Shown: positions 39,778-48,816, counted from the stretch's first letter. The stretch is 64,000 nt of DNA from Streptantibioticus ferralitis (GCF_029223525.1 NZ_JARHTQ010000012.1:124001-188000), one strand, 5' to 3'. Numbers and translations: made by a program. Notes: generated from the letters alone by a model not told the origin.

Positions 39778-40185
39778 CTACGCTGCTACCCGCACGTTCC
39801 CCCGCACCCAGCTGACGACGTCACCCGTGGGCGTACCAGGCGTGAAGATCGCCGAGACCCCCAGCTCCTTGAGCGGAGCGATATCCGCCTCGGGGATGAT
39901 CCCGCCCCCGAAGACCTTGATGTCGCTCGCGTCCCGCTCGCCGAGCAGCTCGATCACCTTGGCGAAGAGTGTCATGTGCGCGCCCGAGAGGATGGACAGG
40001 CCGATCGCGTCGGCGTCCTCCTGGATCGCGGTGTCCACGATCTGCTCCGGGGTCTGGTGCAGACCGGTGTAGATGACCTCCATGCCCGCGTCGCGCAGCG
40101 CCCGCGCGATGACCTTGGCCCCGCGGTCGTGGCCGTCGAGACCCGGCTTGGCCACCACCACGCGGATCGGACCGGACACACCCAT
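39778..40185 (-). CDS. icmB: Cobalamin-binding small subunit of isobutyryl-CoA mutase type
   Basis: The 135-residue protein is a stand-alone B12-binding domain. [18 protein letters not shown] carries the DxHxxG motif, whose His replaces the lower ligand of cobalamin, and LSILSGAHM and [10 protein letters not shown] complete the site. It needs a large mutase subunit encoded elsewhere. Size and Streptomyces gene order fit IcmB, which interconverts isobutyryl- and butyryl-CoA with IcmA; a subunit for another acyl-CoA mutase is possible. ATG 40185 is chosen for its GGAGG site. Confidence 0.85.
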   Translation of the reverse strand: MGVSGPIRVVVAKPGLDGHDRGAKVIARALRDAGMEVIYTGLHQTPEQIVDTAIQEDADAIGLSILSGAHMTLFAKVIELLGERDASDIKVFGGGIIPEADIAPLKELGVSAIFTPGTPTGDVVSWVRGNVRVAA

Positions 40186-40599
40186 CACTGCCTCCATGCC
40201 ATGCCATCGCTGCCATCGAGCGCCATTCGGCCCCAGCGTGAACGAACGTTATCTACAGCATTGCGCACACCGCAGTTTCGCGGTGCGGAGGGAGGGGGAA
40301 ATCACACGTGGGACACGTTCGCACCGCGATCGGCCCGCATCTGCGCCCTCGTCGTCCGTAGCGCCTCGTCCGTAGCGCGCCACCCGTAGCGACCGGGTGG
40401 TGGCAGGCGGGCCGCTCGCATACCTGGGTAGCCGCAGCCAGGTCGCCGTACCCCCGCGCCGTCAGCCGCACGGCGCGGCGGTACGGCTTTGCCCGCCGAC
40501 ACCGTCCACGCGGGCGGACCACAGGCGTCATCCGGCGACCCGCAAGGGCCGCGGGGGGCCAGGCCTGTCTTCCCTGCGCCGAAACGGGGAGGTAGGGCC
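40186..40599. other. Intergenic region between icmB and hydrolase gene
   Basis: About 410 bases separate these divergent genes. I find no supported ORF. The stretch GAACGTTATCTACAG (40243-40257) is AT-rich and may hold the icmB promoter. GGGGAGGTAG before 40600 is the hydrolase ribosome site. Nothing else is clear. Confidence 0.35.
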
Positions 40600-41439
40600 A
40601 TGGTTGATCTGTCCTTCACCAGCGGCTGGCGCAGGCTGCTGCGCTCGATGACGCTGATCCGGGCCACCGGTGTGGAGCTCGCGGTCCTGGCCGGGCACCT
40701 TCTCCTCTACCCCACCGGCGTCTTCCAGGAGCTCGGCGCCGGGCCGGACGCCGCCGCCAGGGGCGGTGCCGGTGGCGCGCTCGCGGAGCGCCGGATATCC
40801 GCGGCGCCCTGCGGGTCCCCACCGGTGCTGCTGCTGCACGGCTTCGTGGACAACCGGTCGGTCTTCGCACTGCTGGCCCGGAACCTGCGGCGGAACGGTT
40901 GGCGGTGCGTGCAGTCGCTCAACTACTCACTGCTGACCTGCGACGTGCGGGACGCGGCGGCGTTACTGGGCCAGCACGTGGAGCGGGCCTGCGAGCAAAG
41001 CGGTCACCAGCGGGTCGACATCGTCGGGCACAGCCTGGGCGGCCTGATCGCCCGCTACTACGTGCAGCGGCTGGGTGGCGACGCACGGGTGCGCACGCTC
41101 ATCACCCTCGGTACGCCGCACTCCGGAACCCGCGCCATACGGTTTGCCAATCCGCACCCGCTCATCCGGCAAATGCGACCGAATTCCGAACTCCTGCGCG
41201 AACTCGGGAAACCGGCAATCGGCTGCACCACGCACTTCGTCGCCTTCTGGAGCGACCTCGACGAATTCATGGTGCCAGCCGAAACCGCCCGGCTCGACCA
41301 TCCGGATTTGGCCGTCCGCAATGTCGGGGTACCCGGCATCGGCCATCTGACGTTCCCGGTCAACGGCGCCGTGGCGGTAGCGATTCGGCAGACGCTCACC
41401 GACGAGGAGGAGTTGGGCGGCGCGGTGGACGCCGCATGA
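40600..41439 (+). CDS. Alpha/beta hydrolase, lipase/esterase-like
   Basis: The 279-residue protein has the alpha/beta hydrolase layout: oxyanion region VLLLHGFVDNRSVFALL, nucleophile elbow GHSLGGLIARYY with the catalytic Ser, and a late His in GIGHLTF. It resembles triacylglycerol lipases and PGAP1-like esterases. The N-terminus has one hydrophobic stretch (ATGVELAVLAGHLLLYP) that could anchor it in the membrane. ATG 40600 follows GGGGAGGTAG. An M23 peptidase gene follows 117 bases later; a link to the cell envelope is plausible but unproven. Confidence 0.85.
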   Translation: MVDLSFTSGWRRLLRSMTLIRATGVELAVLAGHLLLYPTGVFQELGAGPDAAARGGAGGALAERRISAAPCGSPPVLLLHGFVDNRSVFALLARNLRRNGWRCVQSLNYSLLTCDVRDAAALLGQHVERACEQSGHQRVDIVGHSLGGLIARYYVQRLGGDARVRTLITLGTPHSGTRAIRFANPHPLIRQMRPNSELLRELGKPAIGCTTHFVAFWSDLDEFMVPAETARLDHPDLAVRNVGVPGIGHLTFPVNGAVAVAIRQTLTDEEELGGAVDAA

Positions 41440-41556
41440 CGCCCGGCGGGCGAATGTTCTTCGTGCGCATGCCCGAATCCGCGCGGAGATTGTCGTCATC
41501 CGGCAGGGCGGGATACAGTCGCCGCTAATTCTTCCGATGCTGAGGCGAAAGCGAAG

Positions 41557-42732
41557 TTGGCGGTGGACGAGTACGGCACGTACGGCTACGACGGGTATTC
41601 CACCGGGGCGTACGAAACCGGCACCCATGTGAACTTCGACAGCACAACTGTCGCATATGCCCCGGGCATCGCATACGACGCGTACGAAACCCAGTCCCAC
41701 AACGCCCAGCAGGCCTACGGTGCCTACGACATGCCCGCCGGGTACGACATGCACGCCGGGTACGACACCGGCGGCTACCCCGTTTTCCACACATACGACA
41801 CCGGAACCTATGAGACCGGAACGTATGTCCTCGGCGCCCAGGACACCGGCGTCTACGCGACCGTGCCGGTGGCGTCAGATGCCCCGGAAGCCGCCTGCGA
41901 AGCCGCGGAATGCCTCGTGGCAGGGGTCGACGAGGCGATCGAGGACCGGGGCGAGGACGTCACCTCGGGCCCCCAACCGGACGCCGTCGTACGGCAGTCC
42001 ACCCGGTCCGGCCGTCGGCGGCGGACCGTCCGGCGCTCCAGGCGGTCCACGATGCTCACCGTCGGCGTGCCGTCGATGGCCGTCATGGGTGTGACCGCCG
42101 CTGCCGTGAGCAGTGTCGCCGCCGGGCACCATGACGGCGCGACCACCCAGGCGGGGCCCACCCCGACGCAGGCCCGGCCCACCAAGCTCGACCAGCAGCT
42201 GTCCGATGTCAGCCGCAACGCCGATGACTTCGCGGACCGGGCCGGCCGCGCCCAGCAACGCCTCGACCTCAAGAAGCGGCAGGCCGAGGAGGCCAAGCGC
42301 AAGCAGGCCCAGGTCGCCCGCAAGGAGGCGATGCGGCCGAAATTCGTACTGCCGGTCTCCCAGCGGGGGTTGAGCGCCTACTTCGGCCAGGCGGGCATCA
42401 ACTGGATGTCGGTGCACACGGGTATCGACTTCCCGGTGAGCGAGGGCACCCCGGTCATGGCGGCCACCGACGGCACGGTCCGCACCCTGTGGAACCCGTC
42501 CTACGGCAACATGGCCATAGTCACCGCACCCGACGGCACCGAGACCTGGTACTGCCATCTGAGCAGCACCAAGGTACGGGCGGGAGCCGTACAGGCGGGC
42601 ACCGTCATCGCGTACTCGGGCAACACCGGCAACACCACCGGGCCGCACCTGCACTTCGAGGTACGGCCGCAGGGCGGCGAGCCCATCGACCCGCTGCCCT
42701 GGCTCACCGAGCACGGTCTGGACCCCCGCTGA
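41557..42732 (+). CDS. M23 peptidase with Tyr-rich repetitive N-terminus
   Basis: The 391-residue protein ends in an M23 (LytM) endopeptidase domain (about 270-390) with zinc ligands in HTGIDFPV and GPHLHFEV; it should cut peptidoglycan cross-bridges. Before it come an Arg-rich patch, a hydrophobic segment (about 165-190) and a charged coiled coil (about 215-255). The first 110 residues are unusual: repeats of YDTGTYETGTY, YGAYD and AGYD. The start is uncertain between TTG 41557 and GTG 41563. Confidence 0.82.
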   Translation: MAVDEYGTYGYDGYSTGAYETGTHVNFDSTTVAYAPGIAYDAYETQSHNAQQAYGAYDMPAGYDMHAGYDTGGYPVFHTYDTGTYETGTYVLGAQDTGVYATVPVASDAPEAACEAAECLVAGVDEAIEDRGEDVTSGPQPDAVVRQSTRSGRRRRTVRRSRRSTMLTVGVPSMAVMGVTAAAVSSVAAGHHDGATTQAGPTPTQARPTKLDQQLSDVSRNADDFADRAGRAQQRLDLKKRQAEEAKRKQAQVARKEAMRPKFVLPVSQRGLSAYFGQAGINWMSVHTGIDFPVSEGTPVMAATDGTVRTLWNPSYGNMAIVTAPDGTETWYCHLSSTKVRAGAVQAGTVIAYSGNTGNTTGPHLHFEVRPQGGEPIDPLPWLTEHGLDPR

Positions 42733-42805
42733 ACGGCCCCAAGGGCGCAGGCGCAGCCCAGGCGGGGCCCCAGTGGGGGTCCGGGAGCGAAGTCCCGAGG
42801 TATGC

Positions 42806-45244
42806 CTAGAGCTTCTCGACCGGCGCGTACCGCAGCAGCAGCCGCTTCGGCTTCTCCTCGCCGAAGTCGACCGTGGCCTCGGCGTTGTCCCCGCTGCCCT
42901 TGACGGCGACCACCGTGCCGAGCCCGAACGAGTCATGCGTGACCCGGTCACCGACCGTCAGCGCGACGACCTGCCGTTCCTTCGCCCGCCGGGTGGCGAA
43001 GCCGGAGGGACCTGCCTTGGCCCCCAGCCCACCACCGCGGCCGGCGCCCAGGGCCGCGGAGGCGGCGGACACCGACGGCGCCGAACCACCCGTCCGCTTC
43101 CACTCGATGAGCTTGTCCGGGATCTCCTCCAGGAACCGCGACGGCGGGTTGTACGACGGCTGGCCCCAGGCGCTGCGCATCGCGGACCGCGTCACATACA
43201 GCCGCTCGCGGGCACGGGTGATGCCGACGTACGCCAGCCGCCGCTCCTCCTCCAGCTCCTTGGTCTGGCCGAGCGCGCGCATGTGCGGGAAGACGCCGTC
43301 CTCCATGCCGGTCAGGAACACCACCGGGAATTCCAGCCCCTTGGCGGTGTGCAGCGTCATCAGCGTGATCACGCCGCCGTTGTCCTCCTCGTCCGGGATC
43401 TGGTCCGAGTCGGCGACCAGCGCGACCTGCTCGAGGAAGTCCGAGAGCACACCCTCCGGCTGCTCCTGCTCGAACTCCAGGGCCACCGCGGCGAGTTCCT
43501 GGAGGTTCTCGATCCGGGTCTCGTCCTGCGGATCGGACGAGGCCTGCAACTCGGCGAGATAGCCGGTCTGCTCCAGCACGGCCTCCAGTACGGTCGCGGG
43601 TCCGGCACCGGACTCCACGATCGTCCGCAGCTCCTCCATCAGCTCGTTGAACCGCCGGACGGCGTTGGCGGAGCGGGCCGCCATGCCGTACGCGTCGTCG
43701 ACCCGGCGCAGCGCCTGCGGGAACGTGATCTTCTCGCGCAGCGCCAGCGCGTCGATCATCGCCTCCGCGCGCTCGCCGATGCCGCGCTTGGGCACGTTGA
43801 GGATCCGGCGCAGCGGAACGCTGTCCTCCGGATTGGCCAGGACCCGCAGGTACGCCAGTACGTCCCGGACCTCCTTGCGCTCGTAGAAGCGCACACCGCC
43901 GACGACCTTGTACGGCAGGCCGACCCGGATGAAGATCTCTTCGAAGACACGGGATTGGGCGTTGGTCCGGTAGAAAACCGCCACATCGGAGGGTTTGGCA
44001 TCGCCCGCGTCGCTGAGGCGGTCTATCTCCTCGGCGACGAACTGCGCCTCGTCGTGCTCGGTGTCGGCGACATAGCCGGTGATCACCGGTCCGGCGCCCG
44101 CCTCGGTCCACAGGTTCTTCGGGCGACGGCTGGTGTTGCGCTCGATGACGGCGTTGGCGGCGGTCAGGATGGTCTGCGTGGAGCGGTAGTTCTGCTCCAG
44201 CAGGATCGTGGTCGCCGTCGGGTAGTCCTCCTCGAACTGGAGGATGTTGCGGATCGTCGCACCCCGGAACGCGTAGATCGACTGGTCCGCGTCACCCACG
44301 ACGCACAGCTCGGCGGTGTCCTCGCCGGTGCCGACCAGCTCGCGCACCAGCGTGTACTGCGCGTGGTTGGTGTCCTGGTACTCGTCCACCAGCACGTGCC
44401 GGAAGCGCCGCCGGTAGTGCTCGGAGACGTCAGGGAACGCCTGGAGCAGGTGGACGGTGGTCATGATGATGTCGTCGAAGTCCAGCGCGTTGGCCTCGCG
44501 CAGCCGCGCCTGGTAGAGCGCGTAGGCCTCGGCCAGCTTCTTCTCGAAGGGGTTCTCCGCCTGGGCGGCGAACCCCTCCTCGTCGATCAGCTCGTTCTTC
44601 AGGTTCGAGACCTTGGCGCTGAACGACTTCGGCGGGAACTGCTTGGGGTCCAGGTCGAGATCGCGGCACACCAGCGCCATCAGGCGCTTGGAGTCGGCGG
44701 CGTCGTAGATCGAGAAGCTGGAGGTGAAGCCGAGCTTCTTGGACTCGCGGCGCAGGATGCGCACACACGCGCTGTGGAAGGTGGAGACCCACATCGCGGC
44801 GGACCGCGGTCCCACCAGCTGCTCCACCCGCTCCTTCATCTCGCCCGCGGCCTTGTTGGTGAACGTGATCGCGAGGATCTGGCCGGGGTGGACATTGCGC
44901 GCCGCGAGCAGGTGCGCGATGCGGTGGGTCAGTACTCGGGTCTTGCCCGAGCCCGCACCGGCGACGATGAGCAAGGGGGAGCCGGAGTGGACGACGGCGG
45001 CGCGCTGCTGCTCGTTCAGCCCCTCCAGCAGAGCCGCGGGGTCGACGACGGGCCGCGCGGCACCATCCCGGTAGTGCGTGTCGCGCAGCGTGCCGAGGGC
45101 GTGCGGCGGCGCGTCGAACCGGCCGCCGAACAGATCGTCCGGCAGGTCTTCCGGTCCGTGCTCGTCCGGCGGCGGAGGGTGTTCCTCGCTCGGCTCCGTG
45201 GAGCCCATGTCGGCCAGGAAACTGTCATCGAAGAGGCTGCTCAT
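42806..45244 (-). CDS. pcrA: UvrD/PcrA-type ATP-dependent DNA helicase
   Basis: The 812-residue helicase shows all superfamily 1A motifs: LNEQQRAAV, Walker A GAGSGKTRVLTHRI, VDEYQDTN, GDADQSIYAFRGA, LMTLHTAKGLEFPVVFLTG and VGITRARERLYV. It unwinds DNA in excision repair and at stalled forks. The C-terminal 60 residues resemble the RNA-polymerase-binding tail of PcrA (VGDRVTHDSFGLGTVV). ATG 45244 lies 9 bases after a promoter of the DNA-damage type. Confidence 0.96.
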   Translation of the reverse strand: MSSLFDDSFLADMGSTEPSEEHPPPPDEHGPEDLPDDLFGGRFDAPPHALGTLRDTHYRDGAARPVVDPAALLEGLNEQQRAAVVHSGSPLLIVAGAGSGKTRVLTHRIAHLLAARNVHPGQILAITFTNKAAGEMKERVEQLVGPRSAAMWVSTFHSACVRILRRESKKLGFTSSFSIYDAADSKRLMALVCRDLDLDPKQFPPKSFSAKVSNLKNELIDEEGFAAQAENPFEKKLAEAYALYQARLREANALDFDDIIMTTVHLLQAFPDVSEHYRRRFRHVLVDEYQDTNHAQYTLVRELVGTGEDTAELCVVGDADQSIYAFRGATIRNILQFEEDYPTATTILLEQNYRSTQTILTAANAVIERNTSRRPKNLWTEAGAGPVITGYVADTEHDEAQFVAEEIDRLSDAGDAKPSDVAVFYRTNAQSRVFEEIFIRVGLPYKVVGGVRFYERKEVRDVLAYLRVLANPEDSVPLRRILNVPKRGIGERAEAMIDALALREKITFPQALRRVDDAYGMAARSANAVRRFNELMEELRTIVESGAGPATVLEAVLEQTGYLAELQASSDPQDETRIENLQELAAVALEFEQEQPEGVLSDFLEQVALVADSDQIPDEEDNGGVITLMTLHTAKGLEFPVVFLTGMEDGVFPHMRALGQTKELEEERRLAYVGITRARERLYVTRSAMRSAWGQPSYNPPSRFLEEIPDKLIEWKRTGGSAPSVSAASAALGAGRGGGLGAKAGPSGFATRRAKERQVVALTVGDRVTHDSFGLGTVVAVKGSGDNAEATVDFGEEKPKRLLLRYAPVEKL

Positions 45245-45253
45245 CGTCCACCG

Positions 45254-45276
45254 AGTCTAGGCCGCCGCACTGACAG
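45254..45276 (-). promoter_or_regulatory. PafBC-type DNA-damage promoter of pcrA
   Basis: Reading leftwards, CTGTCAGTG (45276-45268), 8 bases, then TAGACT (45259-45254) matches TTGTCRGTG-N8-TAnnnT except for its first base. Transcription would begin about 3 bases before the pcrA ATG. Confidence 0.75.
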
Positions 45277-45391
45277 CCCGGGCCGGGTCCGCCGAACGCA
45301 CCCGCGGCGCGCCGGAAGTGAGGTCGCCCACAGGATCACGGAATGGTTGCGGACAAAACTCGCCACGGGCTTCACACCAGCCACACACGTT

Positions 45392-45590
45392 CGCTAGCGT
45401 GCTCGACCAGGCGTCCGTCCCCCAGCTCGGCGACCGTGCCGAAACGTACGCCTCCGCTGAGTCCGGCCTGGCCGGAACCGGGGACCCACCCGCACCAACT
45501 GGGGTGAATCGGCGCGTGCGTACGTGCACATGCCGTAGGGCAACCTTCCGACCGCCCGAACCCGACAGCTAACCCGGTAAGCGGTCCACG
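45392..45590 (+). ncRNA. c-di-AMP riboswitch (ydaO-yuaA type)
   Basis: The leader of the first NlpC/P60 gene carries the conserved pieces of the ydaO-yuaA class in order: GGAACCGGGGACCCA (45473-45487), GGGGTGAATCGG (45501-45512), AGGGCAACCTTCC (45537-45549), then CGAACCCGACAGCTAACC (45557-45574) and GGTAAGCGG. This class binds c-di-AMP, usually lowers expression, and in actinobacteria precedes cell-wall hydrolase genes. Limits are approximate. Confidence 0.9.
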
Positions 45591-45606
45591 GAAGGAGCGC
45601 CCCGCG

Positions 45607-46770
45607 TTGGCGTCGCATCGCAAGCCCCGCAAACCGCTGACCCTTGCCCTGGCGACACCGGGCACGCGTTCGGCCATAGGTCTGACCTCGGCCGCGCTCG
45701 CCACCGTCACCCTGCTGAGCGAAACGGCCTCGGCCGCCCCCGCGCAGCCCGCCGCACAGCCGTCGATCGCCGACGTGCAGCGGCAGGTGGACCAGCTCAA
45801 CCACGACGCCGAGGTCGCCACCATGAAGTACGACCAGGCGCAGCAGAACACGGAAGCGCAGCGCAAGAAGGCGGACGCGCTGCTCGCCCAACTCGCGAGC
45901 GGGGCCAGCAAGCTCAACGAGACCCGGCGCACCCTCGGGCAGTACGCCGCGGCCCAGTACCGCACCGGCGGACTCGGCAAGACCGCGCAGTTCTTCCTGG
46001 CCACCGACCCGCAGCAGTACTTCGACCAGTCGCACCTGATGAACCGCGCTTCCGGCAAGGAGCAGCAGGTACTGGCGGATTACGAGACCCAGCAGGCGCA
46101 GGCCGCCAAGCAGCGCGGAACGGCGGCGAAGACCCTGCAGTCGCTCACCGACTCGCAGCAGCAGTTGGCGGCCGACAAGGAAACCGTCCAGAAGAAGCTC
46201 ACCCAGGCTCAGAACCTGCTCAACAGCCTCAACGCCCAGCAGAAGGCGCGGCTGGCGGCGCTGCAGAAGCAGAAGGAAGAGCAGGCGCGCCAGGAGGCGG
46301 AGCGGCTCGCCGCCGCCCAGCGGCAGAAGCAACAGCAGCAACAACAGGCGCAGGGCTCGGGGTCGTCCAGCGGCTCGGGTTCATCGAGCGGTTCGGGGTC
46401 GTCCAGCGGCGGGTCGTACGCGGCCAAGGCGGCGCAGGCGATCGCGTTCGCCAAGGCGCAGCTCGGCAAGCCGTACGTGTGGGGGGCGACCGGGCCCAAC
46501 TCCTACGACTGCTCCGGCCTCACCCAGGCCGCCTGGTCCGCCGCCGGGGTCTCCCTCCCCCGGACCACCTGGGACCAGGTCAACGCCGGGCAGCGCGTCT
46601 CGATCTCCGATCTTCAGCCCGGCGATCTGGTCTTCTACTACAGCGACATCAGCCATGTCGCGATGTACATCGGCAACGGCCAGATGATCCAGGCTCCGCA
46701 CACGGGAGCCGTCATCGACATTCAGCCCGTTACCGAAATGCCCATTTACGGGGCTACGCGCCCCGCATAG
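45607..46770 (+). CDS. NlpC/P60 (C40) peptidoglycan hydrolase, riboswitch-controlled
   Basis: The 387-residue protein starts with TTG after AAGGAG. It has a signal-like N-terminus, a long coiled coil (about 55-240, Gln/Ala/Lys-rich), a Gln-rich and Ser/Gly linker, and a C-terminal NlpC/P60 domain with the catalytic Cys in NSYDCSGLTQAAW and His in SHVAMYIG. This layout matches RipA-type D,L-endopeptidases that split peptidoglycan stems during division or germination. It is controlled by the c-di-AMP riboswitch upstream. A paralogue is encoded at 47791-48816. Confidence 0.9.
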   Translation: MASHRKPRKPLTLALATPGTRSAIGLTSAALATVTLLSETASAAPAQPAAQPSIADVQRQVDQLNHDAEVATMKYDQAQQNTEAQRKKADALLAQLASGASKLNETRRTLGQYAAAQYRTGGLGKTAQFFLATDPQQYFDQSHLMNRASGKEQQVLADYETQQAQAAKQRGTAAKTLQSLTDSQQQLAADKETVQKKLTQAQNLLNSLNAQQKARLAALQKQKEEQARQEAERLAAAQRQKQQQQQQAQGSGSSSGSGSSSGSGSSSGGSYAAKAAQAIAFAKAQLGKPYVWGATGPNSYDCSGLTQAAWSAAGVSLPRTTWDQVNAGQRVSISDLQPGDLVFYYSDISHVAMYIGNGQMIQAPHTGAVIDIQPVTEMPIYGATRPA

Positions 46771-46779
46771 TGAGGGGGG

Positions 46780-47105
46780 GTTTGTCCGGGGCCCCGCCCC
46801 CGGACCCCTCTGGGGGCTGCGCCCCCCCGTTTCGGGGGCTGCGCCCCCCGGCACCTGTTCGGGGGGGCTGCGCCCCGGCCACTTCTCGGGGGCTTCACGT
46901 CCTGCAGCCTGACGGGCTGGTTCGAGGGCCCCGCCGCTTCTGGGGGCTCCGCCCCCTGGCCCCCGTTCGGGGGCTGCGCCTCCTGGCCCCCATTGCGGGG
47001 TTCGCGCCGCAGCAATGCTGCGGGTTCGGGGGCCCGGCGCCCCTGGGGCTGGGCCCCCTGATCCCTCTTCCGGGGGCTACGTCCCTCGGAAGGGCTCGCG
47101 TCCTC
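46780..47105. repeat. GC-rich imperfect hairpin repeats
   Basis: About eight imperfect copies of GGGGGCTGCGCCCC-like units, each able to fold back on itself, fill the gap after the first NlpC/P60 gene. Such degenerate repeats are common between Streptomyces genes. The neighbouring genes are convergent, so the array may also stop transcription. Confidence 0.6.
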
Positions 47106-47120
47106 GCCTCCCCTGTGGGG

Positions 47121-47474
47121 TTACGTCCACAGGACGGCGATGAAGATGTTGGCCGTGGTCAGGGCGCCGACCGTGGTGACGAGGCTCTTTTCCACCTTCT
47201 CCTCGTCGCGCTTGACGTAGACCAAGCCGAGGATCACCACCAGCAGCGCCAGCTTGATGCCGATCTTGATGGTGTTCACGTGGTGGTGCTGGGCCTCGTT
47301 GAGGCCCACCAGCACGATGCCGGTGACGAGCATGGTCAGCGCACCGTGCAGCATCGCGGGGACCATCCGCGCCTCGCCACGGCCCATCGCCTTCATCTGG
47401 GTCAGGAAGCCGCCGAGCAGCGCGGCGATGCCGATGATGTGCAGGCCGACGAAGAGATGAATCAGCACGTCCAT
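47121..47474 (-). CDS. Small membrane protein of four helices
   Basis: The 117-residue protein has four hydrophobic helices: LIHLFVGLHIIGIAALLGGF, MVPAMLHGALTMLVTGIVLV, IKIGIKLALLVVILGLVYV and VGALTTANIFIAVLW. Between the third and fourth is a charged loop (KRDEEKVEKS), and EAQHHHV follows the second. It resembles uncharacterised integral membrane proteins of Streptomyces; heme binding is suggested by His residues in helices but not shown. ATG 47474 gives the cleanest N-terminus. No operon partner is evident. Confidence 0.7.
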   Translation of the reverse strand: MDVLIHLFVGLHIIGIAALLGGFLTQMKAMGRGEARMVPAMLHGALTMLVTGIVLVGLNEAQHHHVNTIKIGIKLALLVVILGLVYVKRDEEKVEKSLVTTVGALTTANIFIAVLWT

Positions 47475-47790
47475 GGCCGTGAGCCTAATCTCGGCCATAG
47501 CACCCGCACTCACCCGGGGGCGCCCCAATCACCGCATCGATCGCCGCCGCCCGCGAAGCATGTCGCACGCATAAAGGCGGTGATCGCCTTCGATCAACGC
47601 ATGATCGTTTGACGCCAGTCCCGATCCATGCGCCGCATCTCCGTAACCACCCGGTCTAGCGTCCCTCAGCAGAACCGAAGCGCTCCCTCGGCCACTCGTT
47701 CGTGAACCGCCGGGACATGCCCTGGGAGACGAGGGGACAAGTGCGCCCTCTCAACGAGTGCGCCCTCGCGGAGACGGAGAAGTTTGCCCC
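47475..47790. other. Intergenic region before second NlpC/P60 gene
   Basis: This 316-base gap between divergent genes holds no supported ORF. GGAGACGGAGAAG (47770-47782) is the ribosome site of the following GTG start. The c-di-AMP riboswitch found before the paralogue is absent here. An imperfect repeat GGCGGTGATCGCCTTCGATC (47576-47595) may be regulatory. Confidence 0.4.
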
Positions 47791-48816
47791 GTGGCCTCGC
47801 ACCGAAAACCCAAGCAGCGCGCCCTCACCGGAGCCACCGCCCGCACCGCCGCGACGTTCGTGATCGCGGGAGCGGCATCGGCCACCGCCTTCACCGACAC
47901 CGGCCACGCGGACCCGAAACCCGCCCCGGACCAGGTCAAGTCGCAAGTGGACGCGCTCTACCAGCAGGCCGAGCAGGCCACCCAGAAGTACGACGCCGTC
48001 AAGGCGCTGGCCGACTCCGCGCGCACCCAGCTCACGTCGTTGCAGGACCAACTGGCCCGCCGCACCCAGGAGATCAACAAGTCGCGGGACCGTCTCGGCT
48101 CGGTCGCCGCCGCCCAGTACCGCTCCGGCGAGCCCGACCCCGCCATGCGGCTGATGCTCTCCTCCCGGCCCGACCAGTACCTCGAACGGGCCAGCATGCT
48201 GCAGCAGGTGGGCACCAACCAGGCGGCTACCCTCGGCGGCCTCACCACCCAGGAACGGCAGGCGCAGGCACTCCGCGACCAAGCGGGCCGCAGGCTCACG
48301 CTACTTGAGGCCAGCGAGCGTGAACTCGCCACCGCCAAGGAGGCGGTGACATCCGAGCTCGACCATGCCCGCGATCTCCTCGGCCAACTCACCGGGAGCC
48401 AGGACACCGCGCCGCACGCCCCCGCACCAGCCCCCGGCACCGCCCACCCGCAGGTCCAGGCCCCCAACTCCCGGGCCGCCCAAGCGGTCTCCTTCGCCCA
48501 CGCGCAACTCGGCAAGCCGTACGTGTGGGGCGCGACCGGGCCCAACTCCTACGACTGCTCAGGCCTCACCCAGGCCGCCTGGTCCGCCGCCGGAGTCTCC
48601 CTCCCCCGGACCACCTACAGCCAGATCAACTCCGGCGCCCGCGTTCCGGCGAGTCAACTCCAGCCTGGCGACCTCGTGTTCTTCTACTCAAGCGTCAGCC
48701 ATGTCGGCCTCTACATCGGTGACGGGCAGATGATCCACGCCCCGCACCCGGGCGCACCCGTCCGCATCTCCCCGGTCGCCGAGATGCCGTTCGCCGGGGC
48801 GACGCGCCCCGCCTGA
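47791..48816 (+). CDS. NlpC/P60 (C40) peptidoglycan hydrolase, second copy
   Basis: The 341-residue protein parallels the gene at 45607: N-terminus ASHRKPKQ, signal-like segment ending at GHADP, a coiled coil (about 45-200) and an NlpC/P60 domain with Cys in NSYDCSGLTQAAW and His in SHVGLYIG. The Gln-rich linker of the first copy is missing. The two genes are nearly identical in DNA over the active-site Cys region but diverged elsewhere. It should cleave D-Glu-DAP bonds in cell-wall peptides. Confidence 0.9.
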   Translation: MASHRKPKQRALTGATARTAATFVIAGAASATAFTDTGHADPKPAPDQVKSQVDALYQQAEQATQKYDAVKALADSARTQLTSLQDQLARRTQEINKSRDRLGSVAAAQYRSGEPDPAMRLMLSSRPDQYLERASMLQQVGTNQAATLGGLTTQERQAQALRDQAGRRLTLLEASERELATAKEAVTSELDHARDLLGQLTGSQDTAPHAPAPAPGTAHPQVQAPNSRAAQAVSFAHAQLGKPYVWGATGPNSYDCSGLTQAAWSAAGVSLPRTTYSQINSGARVPASQLQPGDLVFFYSSVSHVGLYIGDGQMIHAPHPGAPVRISPVAEMPFAGATRPA

